From Methylorubrum suomiense (GTDB lineage: Bacteria; Pseudomonadota; Alphaproteobacteria; Rhizobiales; Beijerinckiaceae): a stretch of DNA of 64,000 nt. Positions within the stretch are counted from its first letter, which is position 1. Each line of letters opens with the position of its first letter. Both the position numbers and the translations under genes were made by a program. Below, piece after piece: positions 27,925 to 38,600 of this stretch. Below the pieces are notes generated by a model that had not been told where the DNA came from, searched no databases, and was given only the letters and a program-made list of their open reading frames with translations. The DNA is taken from positions 105,358 to 169,357 of the forward strand of contig NZ_BPRE01000012.1 of assembly GCF_022179765.1 (NCBI RefSeq). The letters run 5' to 3'.

Positions 27925-28326
27925 CTATTCGGCTGCGCTGCGAATGTCGCGGCCGACCGGGATTCCGGCGATGACGAGGCTCGGAAGCCGGACAACCTTC
28001 GACATGTCGAAAGCGAAGTCCTGAAATGTGTCGTAAGAGATGATGTTGTGCTTGCGAACTTCCGTATCTGGGAAACCCGTGAGGAGAAAAATCGGCCCTC
28101 CGTTCTCATCTTGAATGAGACACGTTCCGTCGTTGAGGTCCGGCCCCCTGAGAATTTGATCTACGCTTTCGAGCTCGATGATACCCTCGCCTGATGAAAA
28201 TAGAGCTTGGTAGACAGCTGGGCTGACAATGTGGCGGCGCATCCCATGATAGATCAACCAGATTTCGGGTGTGTTGGGCACCTGAATCCGAGCGCCGTTG
28301 AGGGCAGATGCGGCAGAAGCGTTCAT
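27925..28326 (-). CDS. hypothetical protein with an interaction-type domain
   Basis: The 133-residue protein starts MNASAASALNGARIQVPN. Its first half has the motif EIWLIYHGMRRHIVSP, which resembles repeats in surface proteins where an invariant Trp and a basic turn precede a proline. A further acidic region (LESVDQILRGPDLNDG) and FLLTGFPDTEVRKHNI follow. No signal peptide is seen. A Met eight residues further upstream (28350) is an alternative start. It lies between the RTX-like gene and the glycan genes. The function is unknown. Confidence 0.6.
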   Translation of the reverse strand: MNASAASALNGARIQVPNTPEIWLIYHGMRRHIVSPAVYQALFSSGEGIIELESVDQILRGPDLNDGTCLIQDENGGPIFLLTGFPDTEVRKHNIISYDTFQDFAFDMSKVVRLPSLVIAGIPVGRDIRSAAE

Positions 28327-28459
28327 CAGCGTGACTCTAATCCATTGCAAATGACATCAACGGCGCACGGGATCTTTTTCTCGCAATGACATGATCCGCG
28401 TATGGCCGTCTGAGCCGCCTTCACCGCAACGGGCCTACGACCTGATGCGGAACCCGCTC

Positions 28460-30085
28460 CTACTCGCGTCGCTTGAACGGGTGGCTCAGGCGCCAACTCA
28501 GCGAAGCGTGGATCGCTCGAAGTTCGGCCGTCTTTGCCGTGAGTTCTTCAGCCATCGCAGCCATTTCCTGTCGGCCCTGCTCCGTCTCCGATCGTGCGTG
28601 GTCGAGACTGACTGCCAGGTCGGCAACCGATTGTTGCAGCTCTTCGACTCGTGCATCCGAACGCCGCTTGCTCAGCTGTTCTTGCCAGCGCAGTTCGGCA
28701 ATGGTGGTGATCAAGCTACCTCGCGCTGTTTTCAAGGACGCTGCAGCGTCCTCTCTCATGTGCTCGTTCAGCTCGCGTGCTTGTGCCAATGCAGCCTTCG
28801 CCGTCGTCAACTCGGCTGCGATTGATTTCTGTTCGCCCTGCAATTGCTGATGCGATCGGCGATTCTGTTCCCGCTCCATCTCAATGCTGTAGCGTTCGGC
28901 GGCCAACAGGACGCGCAGCTGGTGGGCGGCTTGCCGCAGAGCCTCGTCCGCCTCGACGCGCAAGGTCGTCCGCAATTGTTCGATTTCCAGCGCTGCGGCC
29001 GCCTGCTCGGCACGGAGCCCGACGAGATCCTTCTCTGCCGAAGCGCAGGTCGTTGCGAGCGCCGCAGCCTGCTCCCGCCACCGCGTCGCTTCCGTCGTCA
29101 GGGCAGCGATGCGTCCATCCCTCTCCGCTGCGACCTCCTCATACCGTTGCACCCGCCTCTCGAAGACCTCGGTGCTTTCGCGCTGCCGTTGTCCATGCGC
29201 GACCGCTGCCGCGCGCGCGGCCTCAAGAGCCGGTCCGAACAGGGCGGCGGCCTGCCGGTACGCACGACCAACCTTATCGAGCGTCGTTTGCGCCGCCTGG
29301 TTGCGACTGTCCGTTGCCAATGTCGATACGGCTGCCCAAGCCTGTCGGCAGAGATCCGCCAGAGCGCCCGAACTCTTGTCCGCACGCTCCTTCGTCGTAG
29401 ACGATGGAATGTCAGAGGCCTGAACGTCGGTCCGGCTCGTCAAACCGAGGTGATCGCATATCCTGTCGAGCACAGCGTTAGGATCTTGCAGGACCTCGTG
29501 GTGCATCACGACCACCCGTGCGACGCCGCGCGTTTCGCGTTCGCCATCCAGAACGTAGCGCAGCCAGAGCATGAGCCCTTCCTGCAAGGACAGGTCGTTG
29601 TAGGCAGCAAGGGAGGCCGCGACCTCGTCCGGGTGACGGACGACCAGAATGCAGGCGATGCGGCACCGCAGGCTCGAGAGAGCCTCCATCCAAACCGGAA
29701 GCAGGAGGCCGACACTCGGCTCCTCGATGAGAAGCCGACGATGTTCCAAGATCGGGTTGACGAGACGTCGGAGCTCGGCGGCGAAGGCGATGCGCTTCAG
29801 CGGCGTTGCCCGTTCCGGTCCCGTCGGCAGGGGGTCGTTCCGGCTTGTCCCGAGCTCCGCTAAAAACCTGTCGTGCAGCGGCAGCAACGCGGCACTGCAT
29901 CCACCCTCGTCCGGCGCATCTTCCGGGGAGGCAAAAGGTCGGCCACCATCCAGCCTGCGGAGCGACGACGCCAGGATGGATGCAGCACCGTGCGGCACGC
30001 TAACCAGCAGGACGGAGGCGCGTTCACCCCAGCCGGTCGGCTGAACCGCCGGCGCGTGGATGGTGGGCGAAGACGATGCGGTCAA
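28460..30085 (-). CDS. sulfotransferase-like protein fused to a long coiled coil
   Basis: The 541-residue protein has an N-terminal domain (about 22-240) that resembles PAPS-dependent sulfotransferases. It includes RHPDEVAASLAAYNDLS near the 3'-phosphate binding site. The 5'-phosphosulfate loop is degenerate (SVPHGAASILASSL in place of PRSGTS), so activity is uncertain. Residues 285-520 are a coiled coil rich in Ala, Glu, Gln and Arg. The protein ends LSWRLSHPFKRRE, a tail seen in proteins from polysaccharide loci. It begins 27 bases after the 904-residue glycosyltransferase gene stops on the same strand. It may modify or organise the surface glycan. Confidence 0.72.
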   Translation of the reverse strand: MTASSSPTIHAPAVQPTGWGERASVLLVSVPHGAASILASSLRRLDGGRPFASPEDAPDEGGCSAALLPLHDRFLAELGTSRNDPLPTGPERATPLKRIAFAAELRRLVNPILEHRRLLIEEPSVGLLLPVWMEALSSLRCRIACILVVRHPDEVAASLAAYNDLSLQEGLMLWLRYVLDGERETRGVARVVVMHHEVLQDPNAVLDRICDHLGLTSRTDVQASDIPSSTTKERADKSSGALADLCRQAWAAVSTLATDSRNQAAQTTLDKVGRAYRQAAALFGPALEAARAAAVAHGQRQRESTEVFERRVQRYEEVAAERDGRIAALTTEATRWREQAAALATTCASAEKDLVGLRAEQAAAALEIEQLRTTLRVEADEALRQAAHQLRVLLAAERYSIEMEREQNRRSHQQLQGEQKSIAAELTTAKAALAQARELNEHMREDAAASLKTARGSLITTIAELRWQEQLSKRRSDARVEELQQSVADLAVSLDHARSETEQGRQEMAAMAEELTAKTAELRAIHASLSWRLSHPFKRRE

Positions 30086-30112
30086 ACGACGGCGAACCTT
30101 TGCTGAATCCGC

Positions 30113-32827
30113 TCAGATCCAATTGTAGTCAAAGTTTTCATGGATCCTGGTCAGATTGGGTGAGTAATACGGGTCGCGATGCAGGCGGTTTCCCCACTTC
30201 CGCGTCATGATCTCCGTTTCGGTGCGAAGCCGCGCCAGTTGTGCCGCGGTGACATCGCGGCCGCGCGAGCTGCTCTCGTGATGGATCAGAGGGTGGAACG
30301 GACATACGATATTGCGGTAGCCCGCAGCGTCGACCTTGAGGCAGAAATCGACGTCGTTGAAGAGCACCGGCAATGATTCGTCCAGACCACCGACGGCCTC
30401 GTACAGCGATCGCCGGATAAGAAGGCACGCTGCGGTGACTGCCGAAACGTTGTGGACGAGCGCCAGCCTGCGTCCATAACCGATCGCGTCTCCCTCGGAA
30501 AACTTGTGTGAGTGCGCCGCAACGCCGCCGACGCCGACAATTACGCCGCCGTGCTGGACGCGTCTATCGGGAAACAGCAATTTGCTTCCCACGCAGCCGA
30601 TGCCCGGATGCAGCGCCCAAAGGGCCATATCCGTGAGCCAGTCTGGAGAATTGATCTCCACGTCGTTGTTGATCAAGCCGACCACTTCACCGTGGCAGAG
30701 ATCGACCGCCCGGTTGTTGAGCAGCGCGAAGTTGAACGGGCCGGGCTGGTCGACGACGCGGATCCGCGGGTCGCTGCGCCAGCTCTCGAACAGCTCCTGC
30801 GTCTCGGGCTCACGCGAATCGTTGTTGACGACGATCACTTCGTAATCGTCGTAGGCCGTGTGCGTGATGATCGAGCGGACGCACAGGCCAAGCAAGTCGG
30901 CTCGATCACGCGTCGGCACGATCAGCGATACCGTTGGAGCCGGTCTCGTCGGGCGGTGGCGCAGGTGCAGGCCGACGCCCGGCACCGGATCGACACGCAT
31001 TTCTACTCGCGTCCGAGCCAAATGCTCGCGAAGGATCGTCGCGAGGCCGGGTGTGCCGTGAACGGCATCCGTACCGCATCCGGCGTGAAGCAGGACACGG
31101 GAGAGATGCCCGATGGCCGCGGGGGCGAGCCGGCTGGTGATCCTGAGCGTGAGATCGTACCCCACGCCCTCGGCTGCCACCTCGCGCCAGCCGCCGACGG
31201 CGCGGACATCGTCGACGCGCATGAAGGCTGGCCGTTCAACGTAATCGAAACCGAGCAGTGCTTCCGGAGAGAAGTCAGGTTTGAAAGTTGGATCTTTACG
31301 AAGCCCTTCGGCATCGAGCCGGTCATGGTCGGCGTAGACGAAGCGTAGATCTGGGTTCCCGCCGAGATGGGCCGCGACTTCGGCGAGTGCATCGGCCGCG
31401 AGGAGGTCACCGGGTAGCAGGCAGGCGAGCCAGTCCCCGGTTGCCCCAGCGAGCGCGAGGTTGAAGGCGGCCGCCCACGTGCTGTTCGGCGGCCGGTGCA
31501 GCAACGTCACGCGCTCGCAATCTTCGATAACCGAGGCGAGCGAGCCTACCGCTTCATCGGGACATGCCCCGATGAGAACGACCTTCACGGTCCAGAAGGG
31601 GTAAGTCTGACACCGGAGACTCGCGAGCGTCGCCCGCGCGCTCGACAGCTGTGAGGGTTCGACCCTCATCATCAGATCGAAACCGGGAGACCGGCCACTC
31701 GGATCGTGGCGGGCTGCGGCGTGAGATCCTGCCGTCCAGGCGAGCCAATCCTCGTAGCCTCGCTCGCCATTCACATGACCGCCAAGATCGCGGCTCAACC
31801 GACGCGATAGGCGAAAGGCCTGGGCTTCGGGATCGCCGGGACGCAAAGTCGGCAGAGTGTGATCGTCGAGCCAGCCTGTCGCGCGCGCGCCGACGATCGG
31901 CCTCAGCGTGTTTTCGACGGCATTCCTCGAGAGCGGTCTCGCTTTCAGAAGGAGCGGCCTCGCGAGTTGGCCCGGTGCCGTCAGCTCCCATCGTACATGC
32001 CGGATGCGATCCGGTGCCGCCAGGAAGACTGGGTAGCGCCGCCGCCCTCTCGGGGCCAGCCGCAGCACATGCGCGTCGCTGAACCCGTCGCCATAGTCCA
32101 CGGCGAGACTTGCGCTCCCCTCCCCGCCATCGATCGCCATTCCCAGGTCGAGACGGCAGAATGCCGATGGGCCCGCCTGCGAGAGACGGAACAGCACGGA
32201 GCCTCCCGTTGCCGCGAGACGGACCCCGCCGGTGGCGTCGCCGGTCGTGATGCCCGCGAGGTCGAGGATCTCGATGCCATCCGCAACCCGTGCAAAGATC
32301 TGCAGCGGGTCGAGATCTCTCTCTGCCAAAGGAGCCTCGCCGGCAAAGCTCTGAAGCGCGTGTGACAGGGCGCCGGCCGACCACGGCGCCTCCGCGCGAA
32401 TTCGGTGCGTCGCGACCATCTGGCTTCCGAGGACGCGGGCGAGAACGGTCAGTCGCGGCTGCTGCGGCGCTGTCTCCAGCGAGAAGGTCTGCTCGGCCCA
32501 ACTCTGTAAATCTGGATCGCAGAGATCGATCGGCGCATCGTAGCAGCCGTCCAGCAATGGCTCCGCCGTCGATACGGCGAACTCCCGTGATCCCAGAAGA
32601 TCCACGATCAACTGATCCGGCGGGGTCCCCTCGCCGCCATCATGGGGGCGCGGCAGGCGTCCGAGGACGAGCAGGTAGAGCCTGCTTCGAGCGGCACTTG
32701 TCACGATGCGGCCGCCCGTCGGCTGGCATTTCGACGGCATCGCCGCAGGTATCGGCACGAACGGTTCAACGTCTGACTCAATCGACCACGCTAACTTTCG
32801 GAAGTGGCCACGGACATCTTTCGGCAC
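30113..32827 (-). CDS. tandem glycosyltransferase family 2 protein, 904 aa
   Basis: Residues 45-170 contain a helical region (RLYLLVLGRLP). About 170-300 is a beta-sandwich-like region rich in Gly and Leu. Two GT-A domains follow. The first (about 375-600) has VYADHDRLD as its DxD-like site. The second (about 640-880) has VSLIVPTRDRADLL, EVIVVNNDSREPET, GLINNDVEI and FNDVDFCLKV. The C-terminus ends near NFDYNWI. The protein is cytosolic and would add two sugars, or use one domain for recognition. The start at 32827 is the first Met of the frame. It is transcribed leftward, divergent from the KpsF gene, with 785 bp between. Confidence 0.85.
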   Translation of the reverse strand: MPKDVRGHFRKLAWSIESDVEPFVPIPAAMPSKCQPTGGRIVTSAARSRLYLLVLGRLPRPHDGGEGTPPDQLIVDLLGSREFAVSTAEPLLDGCYDAPIDLCDPDLQSWAEQTFSLETAPQQPRLTVLARVLGSQMVATHRIRAEAPWSAGALSHALQSFAGEAPLAERDLDPLQIFARVADGIEILDLAGITTGDATGGVRLAATGGSVLFRLSQAGPSAFCRLDLGMAIDGGEGSASLAVDYGDGFSDAHVLRLAPRGRRRYPVFLAAPDRIRHVRWELTAPGQLARPLLLKARPLSRNAVENTLRPIVGARATGWLDDHTLPTLRPGDPEAQAFRLSRRLSRDLGGHVNGERGYEDWLAWTAGSHAAARHDPSGRSPGFDLMMRVEPSQLSSARATLASLRCQTYPFWTVKVVLIGACPDEAVGSLASVIEDCERVTLLHRPPNSTWAAAFNLALAGATGDWLACLLPGDLLAADALAEVAAHLGGNPDLRFVYADHDRLDAEGLRKDPTFKPDFSPEALLGFDYVERPAFMRVDDVRAVGGWREVAAEGVGYDLTLRITSRLAPAAIGHLSRVLLHAGCGTDAVHGTPGLATILREHLARTRVEMRVDPVPGVGLHLRHRPTRPAPTVSLIVPTRDRADLLGLCVRSIITHTAYDDYEVIVVNNDSREPETQELFESWRSDPRIRVVDQPGPFNFALLNNRAVDLCHGEVVGLINNDVEINSPDWLTDMALWALHPGIGCVGSKLLFPDRRVQHGGVIVGVGGVAAHSHKFSEGDAIGYGRRLALVHNVSAVTAACLLIRRSLYEAVGGLDESLPVLFNDVDFCLKVDAAGYRNIVCPFHPLIHHESSSRGRDVTAAQLARLRTETEIMTRKWGNRLHRDPYYSPNLTRIHENFDYNWI

Positions 32828-33612
32828 CGTAGCGATCGGGATGCGCTCGCTCGCAACGAAGCCGGCCCGACCGGATGACGGGCGATCTCATGCGGAAAAG
32901 CTATTGTACGCACGACGGCGGTTGTTCCGGCGATTTGCCTGAGAGAGCGGCACCCGGCAAGGATCCACCGATTGTTGCTGTACTCGGTAACGCCATGATC
33001 GATATGCGGAAATCTGCGAGGATCGAGAACTCGAAGCACGGCCGTCCCCACAACATCGATCGGGTTGCAGGCAGCGGAGCGTTCCTCGCAACGTCGATAC
33101 GGGTTCGATCACGAGAGCGCGTCGCAAAAAGAGAGCGGGCACGTGCATTTCGTGCAATCCCTGCCTTGGCGAATACGGCGGCTGTCGTGATCGTGGCCGG
33201 ACGGCACCGCAGACGACACGCTGTCGCGAGTCGCCCGATTGATCACGCGAAGCCTGCGCGCCCTGAGTGAATTCATAGTGGACTTGCAAGTTTTAGATGC
33301 CTTGAGCAAAGCAGGCTCGTTGGGACCGAACCCCCCGGATAAGTCGAACCTCGTCCGATCACAAACGCGGACCGAATCCGCTCGGCCGACCGAACACAAT
33401 GGGTTGTTCGGAGTCTTCGTTCGGTTGAAACTTCCTGCCTTGCGGTTTAGGGAGGCCGCAGGCTCTGGCGCCTGAATTCCGATGCCGCCGCTCACTCTTC
33501 TGCCTTAAAGCGTTGCATGATGCGTGACGTCGAGGGCTGCCTCAAGTGACGCTAACGCAAACGGGCAGGTCGGAACGATCGATCGGATGCCCAAGCCGCA
33601 AAGAAGTTTCTA
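32828..33612. other. intergenic region of 785 bp between divergent glycan genes
   Basis: Open frames here overlap on both strands and lack domains or ribosome-binding sites. The region separates the leftward 904-residue glycosyltransferase from the rightward KpsF gene, so promoters for both are expected. The length leaves room for regulatory elements or decayed genes. Confidence 0.4.
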
Positions 33613-34629
33613 ATGCGATCTGTTGTGGCACAGCACCCCACTGCGTTTGCGCAGTCTGAGGAAGAGTTGATCCGCTTGTCGGTGCAACGCTCCTTCAAGA
33701 TCGGCGTGTCTGCATTGCATGAACTTCAGTATGCCTGGGACCGCGGGCTCTCGTCTCAGTTCGAGGCGGCCACGAAGGCGATCCTGGCCGTGACGGGACG
33801 TCTCATCATCTGCGGTGTCGGCAAGAGCGGCCATATCGGCCGTAAGATCGCCGCAACCATGGCCTCGACCGGTACCCCGGCCTTCTTCGTCCATCCGACC
33901 GAAGCGAGCCACGGCGACCTCGGCATGGTGACGTCTGCCGACGCTATCTTGGCGCTTTCCTGGTCGGGCGAAACGGCCGAATTGGCGGACCTGATCCACT
34001 ATACGCGTCGCTTCCAGATCCCCCTGATCGCCATGACCTGGAACGAGCAGAGTACCTTGGCGCGCGCGGCGGATATCGTCCTGACGCTGCCGAAGGTGCG
34101 GGAAAGCTGCCCACACGATCTCGCACCGACGTCATCGTGCCTCGTTCAGCTCGCGGTCGGCGACGCCTTGGCAGTGGCGCTCCTCGATTGCCGCGGCTTC
34201 ACGGCGTCGAGCTTCAAGATTTTTCACCCCGGGGGCAAGCTCGCGGCGAAGCTGAAACTTGTGCAGCAGCTCATGCACGGCGGCGAAGAGATGCCGCTGG
34301 TCCGCACCGGAACCCTCATGTCGGACGTGCTTCTGGCCATCGCCGGACGCAAGTTCGGCTGTGTGGGCGTGCTGGAGGATGATGGCAGGCTCTCAGGTAT
34401 CGTCACGGACGGTGACTTACGCCGGCACATGGGTGATGCGCTTCTCCGCATGCCCGTTGACGATGTGATGACGCGGCAGCCGATCACCGTTCAGCCCGAT
34501 CTGCTCGCCAGTTCGGCTCTCGACATGATGAACGCACGCCGAGTCACGGCCGTGTTCGTCGTCGACGCCGAAGGCTGCCCGATCGGCATTCTGCACGTCC
34601 ACGACCTGATCCGTGCCGGGGTGATTTAA
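33613..34629 (+). CDS. kdsD: KpsF/GutQ-type D-arabinose-5-phosphate isomerase
   Basis: The 338-residue cytosolic protein interconverts ribulose-5-phosphate and arabinose-5-phosphate, the first step toward Kdo. An N-terminal SIS sugar-isomerase domain (about 45-195) has ICGVGKSGHIGRKIAATMAS, HPTEASHGDLGMV and SWSGETAELAD. FKIFHPGGKLA follows, then two CBS domains (about 210-265 and 275-335) with GIVTDGDLRRHM and GILHVHDLIRAGVI. Length and layout match KdsD/KpsF. Kdo is part of lipid A core and some capsules. Its place beside glycosyltransferases suggests a capsule-linked copy; whether a second copy exists cannot be known from this window. Confidence 0.92.
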   Translation: MRSVVAQHPTAFAQSEEELIRLSVQRSFKIGVSALHELQYAWDRGLSSQFEAATKAILAVTGRLIICGVGKSGHIGRKIAATMASTGTPAFFVHPTEASHGDLGMVTSADAILALSWSGETAELADLIHYTRRFQIPLIAMTWNEQSTLARAADIVLTLPKVRESCPHDLAPTSSCLVQLAVGDALAVALLDCRGFTASSFKIFHPGGKLAAKLKLVQQLMHGGEEMPLVRTGTLMSDVLLAIAGRKFGCVGVLEDDGRLSGIVTDGDLRRHMGDALLRMPVDDVMTRQPITVQPDLLASSALDMMNARRVTAVFVVDAEGCPIGILHVHDLIRAGVI

Positions 34630-34689
34630 CCGCCCCGCAGCGCCCGATCGCACCCGTTTTCGCTTCCCACGCAGAAAGGCCTCGCGCTG

Positions 34690-35385
34690 ATGCCCGCCGC
34701 CCTCAAGATCTATGTCGGCTACGACACCCGGGAGGATATCGCTTGGCAGGTGTGCCGGCACTCGCTGCGCCGTCATTCCAAGATCGATCTCGAAATCTAT
34801 CCCCTCAAGCAGGCCACGGTGCGGGAACTCGGCCTATACACGAGGCCTTCCGACAAGGGCGCGGCCACGGAATTCTCCCTGACGCGTTTCCTCGTACCCT
34901 ACATTGCTGCCAGCGACGACTGGTCGATCTTCGTCGATTGCGACTTCCTCTTCACAGCCGACCTTGGGGCGATGATCGATCAGCTTGATCGAAACAAGGC
35001 GGTCTACGTGGTTCAGCACGAATACGTCCCGCGTACCGCCAACAAAATGGACGGACAGGTTCAGACGACTTACCCGCGCAAAAATTGGTCGTCGTTCATG
35101 GTGTTCAACGGGGCGCATCCCACCGTCAAAGCCCTCGTGCCCGATGTCGTGAATACGCAGAGCCCGGCGTTTCTGCATCGCCTCTCATGGACCGATGATG
35201 AGGCAATCGGAAGCCTGCCCCTCGGCTGGAACTTCCTCGAAGGCGAGTACGACAAGCCGGCAAGCCCGCCGGAGGCGATCCATTACACCAATGGCGGCCC
35301 CTGGTTCGAAAACTGTCAGGATGTCGACTTCGGCGATCTGTGGATCCGCGAGCGTGATCTGTACCAGCAATCCGCGACGGCGTGA
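34690..35385 (+). CDS. GT8-like glycosyltransferase
   Basis: The 231-residue protein starts LKIYVGYDTREDIAWQV, has a conserved SLTRFLVPYIA helix and a FVDCDFLF segment whose DxD-like residues would hold the metal and sugar nucleotide. ENCQDVDFGDLW lies close to the C-terminus. The fold is like glycogenin/LgtC-type enzymes in family 8. No membrane segment is seen, so it acts in the cytosol. It starts 60 bases after the KpsF gene in the same direction, and the pair may be cotranscribed. The acceptor is unknown. Confidence 0.78.
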   Translation: MPAALKIYVGYDTREDIAWQVCRHSLRRHSKIDLEIYPLKQATVRELGLYTRPSDKGAATEFSLTRFLVPYIAASDDWSIFVDCDFLFTADLGAMIDQLDRNKAVYVVQHEYVPRTANKMDGQVQTTYPRKNWSSFMVFNGAHPTVKALVPDVVNTQSPAFLHRLSWTDDEAIGSLPLGWNFLEGEYDKPASPPEAIHYTNGGPWFENCQDVDFGDLWIRERDLYQQSATA

Positions 35386-35442
35386 CGGAGTTGCGGAGCG
35401 ATCCTGAGCAGGATCGACCCGCCCCAATACGATCGGTTCGGG

Positions 35443-35475
35443 CGCCCTGCGACTCATGATAGGAGCCGCAGGGCG
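35443..35475. terminator. perfect 9-bp hairpin after the GT8-like gene
   Basis: CGCCCTGCG (35443-35451) and CGCAGGGCG (35467-35475) are perfect complements with a 15-base loop. There is no T-run. It sits 58 bases after the stop of the GT8-like gene and 142 bases before the large fusion gene, so a terminator or a mRNA-structure element is possible. Confidence 0.4.
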
Positions 35476-35617
35476 ATGAATATGGTGAAGGCGATCCCCT
35501 CTTTTGGATCGCTCTCCGTCGTGCGTCTCGCTTGACGGTGCCGTTACGGTCCGCGATGCGAAGGTTCTGGCATCGAACCTGGAAGCTAGCGATCCCGTAC
35601 GTCGGTAGAGGTAGAAC

Positions 35618-38600
35618 GTGGCCCTGATCTCGGACACCTATCGCCACCTCCAACAGGAGCTGCACGGACGCTTCAATTACGGCATCGGGGGGCATCGCTG
35701 GGTCGAGGGCGTCAAGCTCCTCATGGATGCATTCGTCTGTGAAAGCATCCTCGATTATGGCTGTGGTAGAGGGCTGCTCACGAAGGGCCTTCTCGCGAAG
35801 GGCATCGACGTCGTCACGTCCGAATATGATCCTGCGGTTGCCGGCAAGGATCTGCCGCCCGAGCCGGCAGACCTCGTGGTCTGCACCGATGTCCTCGAGC
35901 ATATCGAACCGGATTGCCTTGACGACGTGCTTTCCGATTTGGCGCGCCTCACGAAGAAGGTGCTGCTCGTCAACATCTCGACACGGCCGGCTGTCAAAGT
36001 CCTTGCCGACGGTCGCAACGCCCACATTCTCCTCATGTCGCCCGATCAATGGCTCGTGCTGCTGACCGGCCGCTTCGGTGTGCCGCGCTGGGAGGTCGGT
36101 ATCGACGAGGTGATTGCCATCCTGGTACCGCGCGCGGGGGATGCCGGACAGGATGCGCGGTCGGAGAACGGCCATGACGCGGTTCACAAGCTTGATGCCG
36201 TCACGCACGTCTTGAGCTTTCTCAAGCCATTCGATGTGGCGGCGAAGGAAGCCGAGGCACTCCAGGCCATCTCCCTAGAGGGCGATCAGGCTCGTCCAGA
36301 CGACAAGGAACACGTCAAAGCCGGGCTTGCCGGAAAAGCCGCGCCGAAGAACGCCTCACCCCCGCAGGGGTCTCTCGCCGGTGAGCAACGGACCGCGCAA
36401 GACGCGCTGCGGAGGCAGGCGACGAGGCGCAAGCGGGCCGCGGCGACATTGTTGAGGCTCAGGGCCGAGCGAATGTCGAACAGGCGGAGCGAGGAACATC
36501 ACCGTTCCGTGGCGGATGCCGCTGCTCTCGAACTGGCCGCCCGGACCGCGGATCTCAAAGGCGCCAAGGATTCACTCGACCGGTTGCAGCGGCAGTTGAG
36601 GATCGCGGAAACGGCGGCCAGTGATGCTCGATCCGAAGCTGATCGCCTACGATCTCAAGGGGACGACCACCTCGCCCGACTCGCGGCAAGCGAAATCGTC
36701 AACGAGAGCCTTTCAGCCGAACTGGCGAAAGCGCGCGAAATGGCGTCGCTCGTCGCTGTTCCCGAGCAAGACGCTGCTGAGCCGGCCGAAGATGCCTTGG
36801 CCGAGCATCCGGCTGACGAGCCCGCTCCCGTTGAGCCGGTGCCCGTCGCGGGACCCCGCGGCGCTTGGCTCACCCTTGCCAACGACACGCTGCTGGGCTG
36901 GGCGATCCACCGCGACGCGTCGCCGGTGGCAGCCCTCGTCGAGGTCGAGATCGAGGATCAGTTCACCACGGTGGTCATTGCCAATCATGCGATGGGCGCT
37001 GGCCTTGTCGGCCCGCCCGAGGCCGCGGGTTGTGGCTTCGAAGTGCCACTCGCGCATCTGTTGAAGGGTGATGCGCCGCAGACGATTCGATTGCGCTTGG
37101 CCGAGACAGGGGAAACGCTTGCCGGGACACCGATTACGGTCAAGAGAGGCGGGCAGGGTCTTGAGATCGTCGATGATGCGGCGCTCCTCGCCGCGACGGT
37201 GACACCGACGAAGCCCCCGGAAGAGCCGTCGCTGAACGAACTCAAGGCCGCGGCGAAGAAGGGCGATTACAGAGTCTGGCACAGGCTCTACGGCGAGGCC
37301 GCGCCCGACATGATCACCCGTCGAGCCGACGGAGCCGAGGTGAACGCGATCCGTATCAGCGTCATCGTGCTCGGCCTGCCGGATTATGCCGCCGCGATGG
37401 AGCGCACCCTGGCCTCGTTGACGGCTCAGGCATACGGCCATTTCGAGATCGTTCTCGCCGGTCCTGTCCCCACGGCGTTTGCGCGCTCGCCCATCGTGGT
37501 GCGCGCGAGCGACGGCGACCTCGGCACACTGCTCGCTCAGGCTAAGGGCGAGTACGCGACCTTCGTCATGGCTGGTGACGTCCTTGCGCCCCACGCGCTC
37601 GTCACCGGCGCTGCCTTCATCCGGGCGAATCCGGATGCGGGTCTTGTCTACTCCGACGAGGACCACATCGATGCAGGCGGGATCCGGAGTGATCCCTACT
37701 TCAAAGGCGGATGGGACCCGGATCTTGCCGCCGCCCAGGACTATTTCTGCCGCGCGGCGTTCGTGCGGGTCGCCGAGGCCCTCGACTGCGCCGGCACTGA
37801 GGCTGCCAATCATTTCGGACTCTATCGCGCGCTGTTGCGCCACCGGACCGTGTACCGACAGCCCGTCGTGCGCTGCCCCTTCGTCCTCTACCATCGCGCG
37901 GTCGGGGCGACGGCGCATGACGACGACGAGATGCTGACAGCGCGCGTCGTCGGCGATCTGCTGACGATGGACGGCTCCGAAGTCTGCCCGTCCGTTTCAC
38001 GGATCGGTCGCTCCATGCGACGCGTCGTCTTTCCTGCTCCCTCCACATCACCTCTCGTATCGGTCGTGATACCGACGCGGGACGGCGCCACCCTGTTGCG
38101 ATCCTGCGTCATGGGATTGCTGCACCGGACCCGCTATCCCGCGATCGAAGTCGTGATCGTCGATAACGGCAGCGTCGAGCCGGAGACTTTCGCTCTCTTC
38201 GATGAATTGCGTCAACTTTCGCGGGTGAAGATCGTCCTCTTCCCAGGCCCATTCAATTATTCGGCGATCAACAATTTCGGCGTAGAGCAATCGTCCGGAT
38301 CGATGATCGTGCTGATGAACAACGATATCGAGATCAGCGACGAAAACTGGCTCGATGCCATGGTTGCTCAGGGCGTACGATCCGATGTCGGTGCGGTGGG
38401 GGCCAAGCTTCTCTACGCAGACGGCACCATTCAGCACGCGGGCATCGTTCTCGGGGTCGGCGGAATCGCGTCCCATATCTTCAAACGCATGCAGGATGGC
38501 GTCGGCGGGTACCATCACAGGCTGACCGTGACGCAGGAATATTCCGCTGTCACCGCCGCCTGCATGTTGATGCGACGCCAGGTCTGGGACGAGGTCGGGG

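Noticed and set aside
32875..33289. Two opposing short frames between the glycan genes
   Set aside because: They overlap fully, have no start signals and no domain; kept only as intergenic DNA.
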